Assembly: GCA_002726395.1 (NCBI GenBank) | Contig: PBTA01000021.1 | Coordinates: 31,203-60,447 of the forward strand | Length of the DNA: 29,245 nt | Direction: 5' to 3' | DNA from: Methanobacteriota archaeon | Lineage (GTDB): Archaea > Thermoplasmatota > Poseidoniia > Poseidoniales > Poseidoniaceae | Shown here: piece by piece, positions 7,811 to 16,445 of the stretch | Layout of the letters: the number at the start of each line of letters is the position of its first letter | Position numbering within the stretch: position 1 is the first letter of the stretch | Made by a program: the position numbers and the translations under genes | Notes under the pieces: generated by a model | What the model was told of the DNA's origin: nothing | The model's database searches: none | What the model saw: the letters and a program-made list of their open reading frames with translations, nothing else

Positions 7811-8263
7811 TTATTTCAACCCGCTACCAATGTGATTTTCATTACTAGGCATGGTGGCAAATAGTCTAGACTCATCACTGAAGGATTTGAATTCTATTGA
7901 ATTTCCAGACGGGTCATCGATAAACATTGTAGCCTGTTCACCAATTTTACCCGGGTAACGTACATGCGGTTTTAGCCTAAAAATAACGTTTTCATTAGAT
8001 AATTTGTCACGTAAATTGTGCCACTGTTCCCATTCCATGACGATGCCAAAGTGGAATGGTGGTACTTGTTTCCCGTCAACCTTGCCACTTTGTGAAAAGT
8101 TGGGCATTTGCTTAACAAGATGAGCAACTATTTGGTGGCCATAGAAATTGAAATTAATTGACTTCGTGGTTCGTCGACCAATACTACAACCTATTTTATC
8201 AACGTAAAATTTTTCGGTTAACTCAAGACTAACCACTGGGAAAGCCAAATGAAATGGTCTCAT
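7811..8263 (-). CDS. VOC-superfamily (glyoxalase/dioxygenase-like) protein
   Basis: A 150-residue protein with the paired beta-alpha-beta-beta-beta layout of the vicinal oxygen chelate fold. Likely metal ligands are H5 ('PFHLAFPV'), H71 ('PPFHFGIV') and E124 in the typical ending 'FIDDPSGNSIEFKSF'. Relatives are ring-cleaving dioxygenases, glyoxalase I or fosfomycin-modifying enzymes; the substrate here cannot be told. The ATG at 8263 is chosen because any longer reading runs through the tRNA-Thr gene upstream. It starts 35 bases after the tRNA 3' end and may share its transcript. Confidence 0.78.
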   Translation of the reverse strand: MRPFHLAFPVVSLELTEKFYVDKIGCSIGRRTTKSINFNFYGHQIVAHLVKQMPNFSQSGKVDGKQVPPFHFGIVMEWEQWHNLRDKLSNENVIFRLKPHVRYPGKIGEQATMFIDDPSGNSIEFKSFSDESRLFATMPSNENHIGSGLK

Positions 8264-8298
8264 ATTACCACTTAGTAGTCCACAGTTAACTGTTTTTG

Positions 8299-8374
8299 TG
8301 GAGCCAACGGAGGGACTCGAACCCCCGACCGTCAGATTACAAATCTGAAGCACTACCAGCTATGCTACGTTGGC
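8299..8374 (-). tRNA. tRNA-Thr (anticodon UGU)
   Basis: The minus strand folds as a complete 76-nt cloverleaf. The 7-bp acceptor stem is GCCAACG/CGTTGGC. The D arm contains AGCTGGTAG. The anticodon stem TCAGA/TCTGA has loop TTTGTAA, giving anticodon TGT (reads ACA, Thr). The T arm is GGGGG-TTCGAGT-CCCTC. The discriminator is T and the 3' CCA is encoded (8301-8299). No intron is present. The promoter should lie in 8375-8420, but no clear TATA box is seen there. Confidence 0.95.
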
Positions 8375-8434
8375 GACGCCCTAGCCAAACAACAATCATT
8401 CATCAATGAAACGGATGATTTGATATATCTTGAG

Positions 8435-8442
8435 TATAATAT
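8435..8442 (+). promoter_or_regulatory. TATA-like box upstream of aminotransferase gene
   Basis: TATAATAT lies 41 bases before the ATG at 8483, which would give a leader of roughly 20 bases. A second AT-rich site, GATATATC, is 12 bases further upstream. Both lie in the divergent gap between the tRNA gene and the aminotransferase gene. Confidence 0.35.
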
Positions 8443-8482
8443 CGAGGGGCAATTCAAAGAACATGATTCACTTAGACTTGCT

Positions 8483-9757
8483 ATGTCCGATGATACGGCA
8501 AATGCTTTCTTGAATGATTTTGCTCAAACTAAGCAAGGCAACGATACGATTTTCGCTTGCTGGGCTAGATATCAAGCCGCTGTTGCTGACGGGCATGATG
8601 CGGTGAATGGAACAATTGGTGCACTACTTGAAAATGATGGTAATCTTGCAATTAACCAGACGGTAGACTCCTTTGTTCGTAACTCACCTCCCATCGAAAT
8701 TGCCGCTTATGCACCGTTGAAAGGATTACCTGAATTTCTTGACTTGGCTGTTACTCTGGCACTTGGTGATGCCCGCAGTGAATTAGAAAATATCGGGGTG
8801 CATCATACTGCTACAGCCTCGCCGGGTGGTTCAGGAGCGCTATACTTAGCGGCTGCTAATTTTGCTGACCGAGGTAGTAAGGTCTTGTTACGTGATCGTC
8901 ATTGGGGTCCCTATGATGGCTTCCTGGCTGGTTGTGATTTAGGAATTGAGACTTATCCATTACTTGGAGGCAACAATTCGACGGTTGATGTTGAATCGAT
9001 GATTAGTAGTCTAGACCGTTTGGCCAAACAGCAATCAAAAGTAATGTCATGGTTAAATGACCCTGCCCATAATCCGACAGGTCTGTCACTAAATGCCAAT
9101 GACCGTCGTGCTGTTTTACAGGCATTTTCGGATATGGCTATGGCTCACGAAAATGTTGGCTTTACCCTGCTTATCGATGCAGCATACCATTTGTATGCCA
9201 AAGAACCTCACGGTTGGGCTGAAACGATTACTGATGCATTACATGACGGAATGAACTGGCCAGCAAATCTATTGATTACCTTCGCAATTTCGTTATCAAA
9301 ATCTCACACCATTTATGGTCTTAGAGCAGGCGCACTGGTTAGTATTCATCCAGATGAATCAGTAGTCGATAGAATCACCACTGTAATGGGTGTTACTGGT
9401 CGACAAACCTGGTCTGCTAGTTCTCGTCTAGCGCAATATTCAATCGCTCGTATTCACGCAGGGGAAGAATCAGGCGATGCTTGGTCGCTAGAACTTGTTA
9501 GACTGACCGAATTATTGGCCCAGCGTCGCAAACTGTTTATTGAAGAGTGTGGTAAAAATGGCGTCCCAATTAATCCAACCCATGACGGATTTTTTGCTTG
9601 GCTTGAACATGATGACCCAAAATCTGTGGTCGACTCATGCGCAAATGACCATGTCTACTTAGTACCGCTTAAAGGCGGGATAAGAATTGGTTTGTGTGCC
9701 ATACCTACCGAGCAAATTGCTAAAGTTGCTAAGACTTTGAGAGACGCTTTACAGTGA
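8483..9757 (+). CDS. class I pyridoxal-phosphate aminotransferase (aspartate/aromatic type)
   Basis: A 424-residue fold-type I aminotransferase that transfers amino groups to a 2-oxo acid. It has the cofactor glycine loop 'ASPGGSGALYLA', the stacking 'HWGPYD', the substrate-phosphate segment 'NDPAHNPTG', 'LLIDAAYHLYA', and the PLP lysine in 'ISLSKSHTIYGLRAGAL'. The pattern resembles the AspC/TyrB (subgroup I) enzymes, so aspartate or aromatic amino acids are likely substrates, but specificity cannot be read from the sequence. An in-frame TTG at 8420 would add 21 residues without family character, so ATG 8483 is preferred. The gene is followed after 10 bases by the zinc-ribbon membrane protein. 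Confidence 0.87.
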   Translation: MSDDTANAFLNDFAQTKQGNDTIFACWARYQAAVADGHDAVNGTIGALLENDGNLAINQTVDSFVRNSPPIEIAAYAPLKGLPEFLDLAVTLALGDARSELENIGVHHTATASPGGSGALYLAAANFADRGSKVLLRDRHWGPYDGFLAGCDLGIETYPLLGGNNSTVDVESMISSLDRLAKQQSKVMSWLNDPAHNPTGLSLNANDRRAVLQAFSDMAMAHENVGFTLLIDAAYHLYAKEPHGWAETITDALHDGMNWPANLLITFAISLSKSHTIYGLRAGALVSIHPDESVVDRITTVMGVTGRQTWSASSRLAQYSIARIHAGEESGDAWSLELVRLTELLAQRRKLFIEECGKNGVPINPTHDGFFAWLEHDDPKSVVDSCANDHVYLVPLKGGIRIGLCAIPTEQIAKVAKTLRDALQ

Positions 9758-9767
9758 GGTTAGTAAA

Positions 9768-10148
9768 ATGTCTAGGTACCCGCGAGAAAATTTTATTCTC
9801 TCGGGATTTATTTGTATTGCTTTTGGAGCCTTTTTCACCGTGGTAGGAGTCTATACGCTGGCCTCTACAGTAGGAGTATTAGGGATAATATTGTTCGTCT
9901 TTGGTATGAGTTTGAAATCTAAACTCGGGATGTCAGAGTCTGCTATTAGGGATTGGAGGCCCGATGAAGGTCAACTACCAGATGCTGGCAGAGTAATGTA
10001 TCGTGTTGATGTTACGATGGATGAACCAATTGAATCAACAATCGTTTGTGGACCATGCGGGAAAATCACCGTCCAGCCCGGGCCTAGACCTGATTCCTTT
10101 ACCTGCCCTAGTTGTCAAGTTCAGTTGTGGACTACTGAAGAAGAGTAG
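9768..10148 (+). CDS. small two-span membrane protein with C-terminal zinc ribbon
   Basis: 126 residues; no named family recognised. Two hydrophobic helices (about 10-30 and 33-48) are joined by a very short turn. A linker follows, then a C-terminal ribbon with two CxxC knuckles (C94/C97 and C113/C116), which should bind one zinc. The ribbon probably faces the cytoplasm. It lies between the aminotransferase and pheS, 10 bases after one and a few bases before the longer pheS reading. It is probably co-transcribed with them, but this neighbourhood gives no functional clue. Confidence 0.75.
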   Translation: MSRYPRENFILSGFICIAFGAFFTVVGVYTLASTVGVLGIILFVFGMSLKSKLGMSESAIRDWRPDEGQLPDAGRVMYRVDVTMDEPIESTIVCGPCGKITVQPGPRPDSFTCPSCQVQLWTTEEE

Positions 10149-10211
10149 AAAGTGAAAAAAATCGGCAAATCTAGGCATAGATTTGATAGCACTACTTCTC
10201 TTCGTTGTGTC

Positions 10212-11696
10212 ATGGACGCCTCAAATCTTGTCAATACAGAGCGTAGGATGCTCCGTGTAATGCAGGATGGCCCCGACTCAAAGTGGTCGCTTGAGGAGGT
10301 TTTGAAAGCATGTGATTGGACAGATCAAGCAGTCGTAGTTGGTGCTGGACAAGGCTTGGCGGACAAGAGACTAATCAAGGTAATTGAACATAGTCAAATC
10401 GAGGTAAAATTAGCTACTCAAGGGCAGTTGGCAATCGACAACGGGTTATTGGAAGCACGTCTGTTCAATTGGTATCTTGAGTCAAATGACCCATCAATGA
10501 GTAATCTACAACAATCATTTGAGAAGCATGAGGCTGGTCCAGGGATTGGCTTGCTGAAAAAGTTAGGAATTTCTATGCAAGCAGGTAAATTTCATTGTGA
10601 TGACAACGCTATAGTCGAACAACAGATTGCTAAAAGAACTAAATTTCTAAACGCATTACCCTGTTCACAAGATGAAGCAGATGCTGAATTATTAGAACAT
10701 TTTAAGGGTAGAAGAAATTTTGTTGAACTAGTTATTACGACTACTCGGACTTGGAAGATATCAAAATCAGGTTTAAAAATTGACAAAAATGACTTAGTCG
10801 AAACTGAGGTGATAAACCAAATAACTCCAGAACTGCTGCAAAGTGATAATTGGAAGGATGCTGAATTTAGGGCTTTTGATGTAACTTTGGAATCAACAAC
10901 ACCAAGAACCGGCCGTAGTCATCCAATGCAGTCTTTAATTGAAAGAATCCGTCATATTTTCTTAGAAATGGGCTTTTCAGAGTTAGTTGAAGATTATGTT
11001 CAATCGGCAGGTTGGAATATGGATGCTTTATTTATCCCACAAGACCATCCAGCAAGAGAAATGCAAGATACCTTCTATCTTGATAATCCCAAATCATTGC
11101 AATTACCAGAAGAATTAATGCAAACTTGGTCTGCTATACATCGTAGTGGTGGTGACACTGGTTCTCTTGGATGGGGTGGTGAATTTTCTAACGAGATTTC
11201 ACAAAAAGGCTTACTTCGAACACATACTACCGTCAATACCATACAGCATTTAGCAGCAAATCCGACAGAGCCTTGCCGTATGTTTACCGTTGATAGAGTC
11301 TTTAGAAAAGAAGCAATTGACCGAACACATTTGCCTGAATTCCACCAAATTGAAGGAATTATTATGGAAGAGGGAGCTAATCTTCAGATGCTCGTTACTA
11401 CTTTGAAAACCTTCTATGCTAAGATGGGTTATCCTGAGGTAAGAGTTAGACCTGCTTATTTCCCTTATACTGAACCTAGTTTGGAAATTGAAGTCAAGTG
11501 GCGTGGCAAATGGCTAGAGTTAGGCGGTGCTGGAATCTTTAGGCCAGAAGTGACTGAACCACTCGGAATCCAACATCCAGTTCTTGCTTGGGGTATGGGT
11601 CTAGAGCGATTGGCTATGCTGGTACTTGGACTTGATGATATTAGACAATTATACATTTCAGACTTAGAATGGTTGCGAAATCAACCGATTATCTAA
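10212..11696 (+). CDS. pheS: phenylalanyl-tRNA synthetase alpha subunit
   Basis: Catalytic subunit of the heterotetrameric enzyme that charges tRNA-Phe. The N-terminal part has winged-helix-like repeats of the archaeal/eukaryotic form. The class II core holds 'FSELVEDYVQSAGWNMDALFIPQDHPAREMQDTFY' (written in part), 'LLRTHTTVNTIQHLA', motif 2 'FTVDRVFRKEAIDRTHLPEFHQIEG', 'PAYFPYTEPSLEI' and motif 3 'AWGMGLERLAML'. Length (494 residues from ATG 10212) fits archaeal PheS. A GTG at 10152 would add 20 basic residues without family similarity; I prefer the ATG but neither start has a strong ribosome-binding site. pheT is not adjacent, as is common in archaea. Confidence 0.94.
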   Translation: MDASNLVNTERRMLRVMQDGPDSKWSLEEVLKACDWTDQAVVVGAGQGLADKRLIKVIEHSQIEVKLATQGQLAIDNGLLEARLFNWYLESNDPSMSNLQQSFEKHEAGPGIGLLKKLGISMQAGKFHCDDNAIVEQQIAKRTKFLNALPCSQDEADAELLEHFKGRRNFVELVITTTRTWKISKSGLKIDKNDLVETEVINQITPELLQSDNWKDAEFRAFDVTLESTTPRTGRSHPMQSLIERIRHIFLEMGFSELVEDYVQSAGWNMDALFIPQDHPAREMQDTFYLDNPKSLQLPEELMQTWSAIHRSGGDTGSLGWGGEFSNEISQKGLLRTHTTVNTIQHLAANPTEPCRMFTVDRVFRKEAIDRTHLPEFHQIEGIIMEEGANLQMLVTTLKTFYAKMGYPEVRVRPAYFPYTEPSLEIEVKWRGKWLELGGAGIFRPEVTEPLGIQHPVLAWGMGLERLAMLVLGLDDIRQLYISDLEWLRNQPII

Positions 11697-11721
11697 TTGT
11701 CCATAATAGGACTATTTTCAA

Positions 11722-13212
11722 GTGCTGGTAATATCTGCATACGCTATGGGAATGCTGAATACTATGGATTTAGGCGTGTTTAAACGTCTAGAGACTTGGA
11801 AAGCATTTGCTATTGCTGCAGTTATGTTTGTCAGCATTTCCTTTGCCGCATTATCGATGTTTGACAGCATGGACGATATTTTTCAATCCGATGCTGAACC
11901 AGAACCGATTCCTAACATGATATTTGAATCCCTCAATCGTACTGATGTTGAATCTTCATTGGTAAATGAGACTGGTTGGTTTAATCTAGACGACTTACGT
12001 GGTTCTATCATAATTTTAGACTTCATGGCCCATGATTGTAGTAACTGTCATGCAGTTCAGTATCACCTAGAGGACAACATGGACAATTGGTCAGAAATGG
12101 CTAATGAAAACGGCAAGAATTTCCATATCGTTGCTTATGGGAGTTGGTATGGTGAAGATATAGAATATCTCAATGAATCAGATGACCGGTACACTGTGCC
12201 ACAGTATCCTACAGGCATGGGATATGATGAATCGGCAATACTTGCTAATGGTGACAGAGTGGACCCTGTCAGACTGTTCACAACAGCAGGGACAGGACAA
12301 ATCCCTGTGGTAATGGTCATTGATGAAGAAGGCTACATAATAGAACGTCAAGCCACAGGCTCACCTACAGATAAATGGGACTCATTTGATTCTGTAGTTG
12401 AACAAGCAATATCGGGTCCAGTAAGTGATACCGTTGATCTAAGAATCGGCTGGGAGGAACCATCTACATCTTATGTAGCAATCTTTGTATTGGGTATGAT
12501 CCTGTCAATCTTGGTGTATTTCTCGCCATGTGCATTCCCTGTTCTGCCAGGTTTTATTTCCTACTACCTATCATTGGGTGCAAGAGAAGATGAACTAATT
12601 GAAGCAGGTAAACTGAAAACCAAAATGCCCAGTCCGCTAGTTATCGGTTCATTATCGGGCTTAGGAATGTGGACATTTTTCCTCTTTATTGGCATAATTG
12701 CTGTGGTAATGGGGGAAGCATTTCAGAAATCTGGCTTAGTCCATTATATCGCTATTGGAATTGCAATATTGCTGATAATTCTAGGTTCGATGATGTTACT
12801 TGGTGTCACCTCACATGTTATGGGTTTTGTACAAAAATTTGTTGATAAATATAGCACGACAGAGGATGACGATGTCTTCACCCCTAGGCGCAATATGTAT
12901 CTGTATGGAATTGGTTATGCCGCTGCCTCAATAGATTGTACTGCAGCAGCAGTCTTGCCATTCGTACTTTATCTTGGAACCCTTGGCGGGGCTGCGATAA
13001 CTCTTGGGATTAGTGGATTAATGCTTGGTCTGTTGATTTTGATGATTGCCGTAACTATGATGGTTGGTCTTGGACGTCAAGTCATGATAAATTTCCTCAG
13101 AAGAGCAACAGGGACAATCAAACTTGTTGGTTCATGGATGATGATTATGGCTGGGATAAGCTTGACTTTGTATCTAACTAATCGGGATGCGGTAAGTGCG
13201 GTATTTGGCTAA
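11722..13212 (+). CDS. thioredoxin-like domain fused to CcdA/DsbD-type membrane electron carrier
   Basis: The 496-residue protein starts with a membrane anchor (about 28-47). An extracytoplasmic thioredoxin-like domain (about 60-230) follows, with redox pair C106-S-N-C109 and a cis-Pro region 'GQIPVVMVI'. Six or so spans of the CcdA/DsbD family make up the rest. The two membrane cysteines that relay electrons are in place: C270 in 'FSPCAFPVLPGF' and C406 in 'ASIDCTAAAVLPF'. It should carry reducing power from cytoplasmic thioredoxin to extracytoplasmic thiols, for instance for cytochrome c maturation. The order (thioredoxin before the membrane part) differs from DsbD, whose thioredoxin domain is last. 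The start is uncertain: GTG 11722 or ATG 11746, 11752 or 11764. The stop is two bases from the convergent PAP2 stop. Confidence 0.88.
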   Translation: MLVISAYAMGMLNTMDLGVFKRLETWKAFAIAAVMFVSISFAALSMFDSMDDIFQSDAEPEPIPNMIFESLNRTDVESSLVNETGWFNLDDLRGSIIILDFMAHDCSNCHAVQYHLEDNMDNWSEMANENGKNFHIVAYGSWYGEDIEYLNESDDRYTVPQYPTGMGYDESAILANGDRVDPVRLFTTAGTGQIPVVMVIDEEGYIIERQATGSPTDKWDSFDSVVEQAISGPVSDTVDLRIGWEEPSTSYVAIFVLGMILSILVYFSPCAFPVLPGFISYYLSLGAREDELIEAGKLKTKMPSPLVIGSLSGLGMWTFFLFIGIIAVVMGEAFQKSGLVHYIAIGIAILLIILGSMMLLGVTSHVMGFVQKFVDKYSTTEDDDVFTPRRNMYLYGIGYAAASIDCTAAAVLPFVLYLGTLGGAAITLGISGLMLGLLILMIAVTMMVGLGRQVMINFLRRATGTIKLVGSWMMIMAGISLTLYLTNRDAVSAVFG

Positions 13213-13214
13213 TT

Positions 13215-13961
13215 TTACAGACGGTTGAATAACTCAACAATCTCCTGATCATGACATCTATCCAAGGCTGGTGATATCCAGTACTTCCATGCCAAGAAGC
13301 CAACAATTAGTGCTGATATTGCATCCCATACGTAATGCTGTTTTGTGGTGGTAATGGAAATAACTAGTAGCAACCAAGCAAACCATAATGATCCGAGTAG
13401 TATTTTTGCCCTTGTACCGTCATTGTTAAACCACCGGTGAACAATTAAAACTACTAGCATGCTTTGAACTATGTGTAGTGATGGCCAAGCATTCCATGGA
13501 TTATCAACACCATACAATAACTCAAACCAAGCGTGCCAAATTCCCAGGTCTGTATCCAATACAGAATCTCGAAGGTCTACTTCGGCAGGTAATGCGAGGA
13601 ATATAACAAAAATCATCAGGGTTAATATTAGTAAGATTTGGTGGAAAATAATAACTTCTCTTTGGGTCTGTTCATTTTTCATGCCAAATAATCCTGCCAT
13701 TGGGTAATAGAAATATAGCGTGTAATACGGAAGAATCATCCATGGAATCACTGGAATCATCGAATCCAATTTAGTCTCGGGATCAAACGCAGTCCAGTTG
13801 CGCCATTCTGAAAAATAATTAATCACTAAATATCCTAAGCCTAATCCTAAGACAACCATAAACAATAATGCTAAAGGTAAACGCAGTCCTTTGAATGAAT
13901 GACGGTTTTGCCAATGGCTACTCCATAACTTCCATGGTTTTGACCCCCAGCGGATGGACAT
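13215..13961 (-). CDS. PAP2-superfamily (AUR1-like) membrane phosphatase/transferase
   Basis: A 248-residue protein with about six membrane helices. The PAP2 active-site motifs are 'WPSLH' (160-163) and 'TTTKQHYVWD' (H209, D213), with the latter just before a Gly-containing last span. This form, without a classical KxxxxxxRP motif, is that of the AUR1/inositol-phosphoceramide-synthase-like PAP2 group. It may dephosphorylate or transfer a head-group of a membrane lipid. It is the second PAP2 protein in the window and shorter than the first, lacking the extra C-terminal domain. ATG 13961 lies 41 bases downstream of the SPFH gene stop, so it may be the last gene of the thi-SPFH transcript. Confidence 0.8.
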   Translation of the reverse strand: MSIRWGSKPWKLWSSHWQNRHSFKGLRLPLALLFMVVLGLGLGYLVINYFSEWRNWTAFDPETKLDSMIPVIPWMILPYYTLYFYYPMAGLFGMKNEQTQREVIIFHQILLILTLMIFVIFLALPAEVDLRDSVLDTDLGIWHAWFELLYGVDNPWNAWPSLHIVQSMLVVLIVHRWFNNDGTRAKILLGSLWFAWLLLVISITTTKQHYVWDAISALIVGFLAWKYWISPALDRCHDQEIVELFNRL

Positions 13962-14002
13962 TGTATCGCCATTTGGGGTTTGTTAATTAACAGTCTGTAC
14001 GA

Positions 14003-15223
14003 TTAGAGAGTAATTCCACAGTGCGGGCAGGCTTTCCAGTTTGGCATAATTTGCTTTGAGCAGCTTGGGCAAATGGAATTATTACCGTTGCTCTCTGGGT
14101 TATTTTTTGACTCTGCGCCTGGACCATCTACTGCTTTTTGAGCGGTTTGTTGTCGCAAGAATTCCTGCATGACTTCTGGTGTTAGCGCATCATTTTGGGC
14201 AGCCATTTCCATCATTTTTACTTGCAATTCATTTTGCTTGTCCATGCGTTGATTTTGATGTTCTTGGGTTTGGGCAATTCGGTCACGCTTTTTTGCTTGA
14301 ACCTGTTCAAATAATGCCATTGCTTGGTCAGTTTTGTGTGATGATTCTTTCAATCGAAGGTTTAATTTTCCTTCATCACGTTTTAATTCAGCTTCCCAGC
14401 GTGCTTCTTGCTTTCGTAAATCCTTTAATTCACTCTGTAATTCAACAGTAACTTTTCCTGCCGCTTCAGCTTTTTGTATGTTTAACTCACATTCGATTCT
14501 TCTTAACATTGCAGCTTCTCGTATAGCAATTCTTTCCATTAGTGCTTCAGCATGGGCTCCTTCAGTTTGCGTGGCAGCCGAAAGTTCGGCATTTAGTTGA
14601 GTTATTTTTTCATTATCAGTTTGATTTGCAGTAAGAAATGCCTTCAGTAAAGTAAAGCCAAGCGTTGAGAGGGTTGAGCGTAATTCGACCTCTGTTCGCA
14701 TCTCAAATTTATCTTGAAAAGCAGCACTTCGCAAATCTTCATCACTTGAACACTCTGCAAGTGAGGGATTTATTACTCGCATCATTAATTCATTGTGTAA
14801 TACCTCTGCTAGGCGCTTTCTGTCTAACAAGGGTGCACTGTTGGCAAACATGTTGAGTAATTTGGGGATGTCATCATTACGTAATTGAACTCGCACATTG
14901 GCAAATCCAGAAACTTTGCTACCATTTGGTAAATTGGCAGAAAATGGAATCGATATATCGGCAGGTCCAGTCATGGCGAATAGTAATCTCCTATCCTTGG
15001 CTGTAACGCCCATCATTTCGCCTAAAAATCGGTTGAATCCGCCCGCGATGTTACCAACTATCTTCTCAGTTAGAATATCACCAATTCGACCATCAACAAT
15101 AAACACACACGCTTCGTTTGGCTTCAAAACTACTTCTTGAGCCTTCCACGTATTGATATTATTGGCATCCAATAATCTCGCTATAATGTTAGGGTTGTCT
15201 CTCCATCTAAATTTGTTACTCAT
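14003..15223 (-). CDS. SPFH/band-7 domain protein with coiled coil and C-terminal zinc ribbon
   Basis: 406 residues. The N-terminal about 190 residues match an SPFH (prohibitin/band 7) domain of the soluble kind: 'LKPNEACVFIVDGRIGD', 'FAMTGPADISIPF', then a strand 'VSGFANVRVQL' and 'LGFTLLKAFLTAN'. Residues about 200-350 are a long charged coiled coil rich in Glu, Lys and Gln. The last 22 residues form a zinc ribbon (C385, C388, C399, C402). No membrane span is visible at the N-terminus, so it should be cytoplasmic or peripheral and probably self-assembles through the coiled coil. It starts 9 bases after the stop of the helical-protein gene, so the two are likely translated together. The function of this family is unknown. 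Confidence 0.78.
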   Translation of the reverse strand: MSNKFRWRDNPNIIARLLDANNINTWKAQEVVLKPNEACVFIVDGRIGDILTEKIVGNIAGGFNRFLGEMMGVTAKDRRLLFAMTGPADISIPFSANLPNGSKVSGFANVRVQLRNDDIPKLLNMFANSAPLLDRKRLAEVLHNELMMRVINPSLAECSSDEDLRSAAFQDKFEMRTEVELRSTLSTLGFTLLKAFLTANQTDNEKITQLNAELSAATQTEGAHAEALMERIAIREAAMLRRIECELNIQKAEAAGKVTVELQSELKDLRKQEARWEAELKRDEGKLNLRLKESSHKTDQAMALFEQVQAKKRDRIAQTQEHQNQRMDKQNELQVKMMEMAAQNDALTPEVMQEFLRQQTAQKAVDGPGAESKNNPESNGNNSICPSCSKQIMPNWKACPHCGITL

Positions 15224-15232
15224 TGCATCATC

Positions 15233-15778
15233 TCATTTGGCTTTTTGACGTAGACCACCTAGAATCTTAGCCCGTGAATTATAAAATCCTCGACAACTAG
15301 TAATCATCTGTTGGCACTGCTGAATAAAATTCTTAACATCTTCGTCTGGTTTACTTGTACTAAATGCATGCTCTGCACTATTGGAAATATTGATTGCCTT
15401 GGTTACCATTTCAATAACATCGTGGTCATGTTTGATTAATTTTTTCAAATCAGAAACTTTCGCTGACCTTGAACCCGAAAAGAATGCATGATTCATTCCA
15501 GTAGTCGATTTGTCCACATCTTCAATCATCGAGTCAATTTCAGAAGCGGCTAATTTAGCAACTTTAGCTAGTGGCATATTATTGGCTTTGAAGGCGAGAT
15601 CTTGGATGTTAGAAATGTGGTTTCTTGCCCTAGTTCCGGCTCGCTTAATCTCATCGCGAATTAGTTTATCAGCTTCCCGACGTTTGCCTTTAGTATATCC
15701 CTCATAACTAGAGAGCACTAATTGGATACCTCTCACGTAAGGTAATACTTCTATGGGTACGACAGGCATCGCTCTCAT
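15233..15778 (-). CDS. all-helical hypothetical protein, partner gene of the SPFH protein
   Basis: About 181 residues; not recognised. It is predicted helical throughout, with many Lys/Arg and a pattern of amphipathic helices ('EADKLIRDEIKRAGTRARNH', 'VKNFIQQCQQMITSCRGFY'), and no membrane span. ATG 15778 is chosen because it lies 10 bases after the stop of thiQ and avoids a long overlap; ATG 15769 is equally possible. A longer reading to 15901 would run inside thiQ and is not supported. It sits tightly between thiQ and the SPFH gene, so it may be a partner of the SPFH protein rather than a part of the transporter. Confidence 0.68.
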   Translation of the reverse strand: MRAMPVVPIEVLPYVRGIQLVLSSYEGYTKGKRREADKLIRDEIKRAGTRARNHISNIQDLAFKANNMPLAKVAKLAASEIDSMIEDVDKSTTGMNHAFFSGSRSAKVSDLKKLIKHDHDVIEMVTKAINISNSAEHAFSTSKPDEDVKNFIQQCQQMITSCRGFYNSRAKILGGLRQKAK

Positions 15779-15788
15779 GTATTCTTTG

Positions 15789-16445
15789 TCACTGGTCGTT
15801 ATTATTGCTTCCGTTAGTAGATTCACAAATATTTGACCAGTCAAGAATTCTATCAGCGACAATATTTGCCTCATCTTTGTCGTGAGTGACATGAATAGCA
15901 CTGATGCTTTGTTGTTTGACTAACTCTCTAATTTCCTTGGCCAAATCTCTGCGTGCATCGACATCTAGTGAAGACAGTGGCTCGTCTAGCAGTAATAATT
16001 TTGGCTTGGCTAATAATGCTCTGGCGAGTACAACTCTTTGAGCTTCACCACCAGATAATGTTGTGACTTTCCGTTTAGCAAATCCGCTTAATTTGACTAA
16101 TTCTAGGGACTCATCGATTAATTGTTCTTTCATGACTTTAGATAATTTTTCATTATTCCCCAGAAGGATATTTTTCGCGACGTTCAAATGCGGATATAAA
16201 ATTGGCTTCTGGAAAATAAATCCAACAAAGTCAATGACATTTTTTTCAATAGTAATTTCACCAACACCGCTTGATTCTAGGCCTGCTATCATTCTTAGTA
16301 AGGTGGTTTTGCCACAACCACTTGGTCCTAGAAGGGATACTATTTCCCCTGCCTTTAGGGTTAAATTCATATTCTGAAATAATATTTTGCTACCCAAGGT
16401 TTTTTGTTCGATTGAAATTTCTACCACGTTGTTATTGTTACTCAT
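15789..16445 (-). CDS. thiQ: thiamine ABC transporter, ATP-binding protein
   Basis: A 218-residue ABC ATPase that powers the permease encoded upstream. All motifs are present: Walker A 'GPSGCGKTT' (40-48), Q-loop 'IFQKP' (Q79), signature 'LSGGEAQ' (130-136), Walker B 'LLLLDEP' with D-loop 'SSLD', and H-loop 'VTHD' (H188). It stops soon after the H-loop, without the C-terminal regulatory domain of PotA/MalK types, as is usual for ThiQ. The ATG overlaps the thiP stop codon by one base (TAATG), a sign of coupled translation. Thiamine specificity is inferred from thiB and thiR; on its own the sequence would also fit an iron or polyamine importer. Confidence 0.88.
   Translation of the reverse strand: MSNNNNVVEISIEQKTLGSKILFQNMNLTLKAGEIVSLLGPSGCGKTTLLRMIAGLESSGVGEITIEKNVIDFVGFIFQKPILYPHLNVAKNILLGNNEKLSKVMKEQLIDESLELVKLSGFAKRKVTTLSGGEAQRVVLARALLAKPKLLLLDEPLSSLDVDARRDLAKEIRELVKQQSISAIHVTHDKDEANIVADRILDWSNICESTNGSNNNDQ

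Noticed and set aside
8264..8353. A 30-residue N-terminal extension of the VOC protein
   Set aside because: It is the translation of the tRNA-Thr gene and its 3' flank; the ATG at 8263 gives a normal VOC start.
15779..15901. A longer reading of the helical protein inside thiQ
   Set aside because: It would overlap thiQ by more than 110 bases; ATG 15778 lies just after the thiQ stop.
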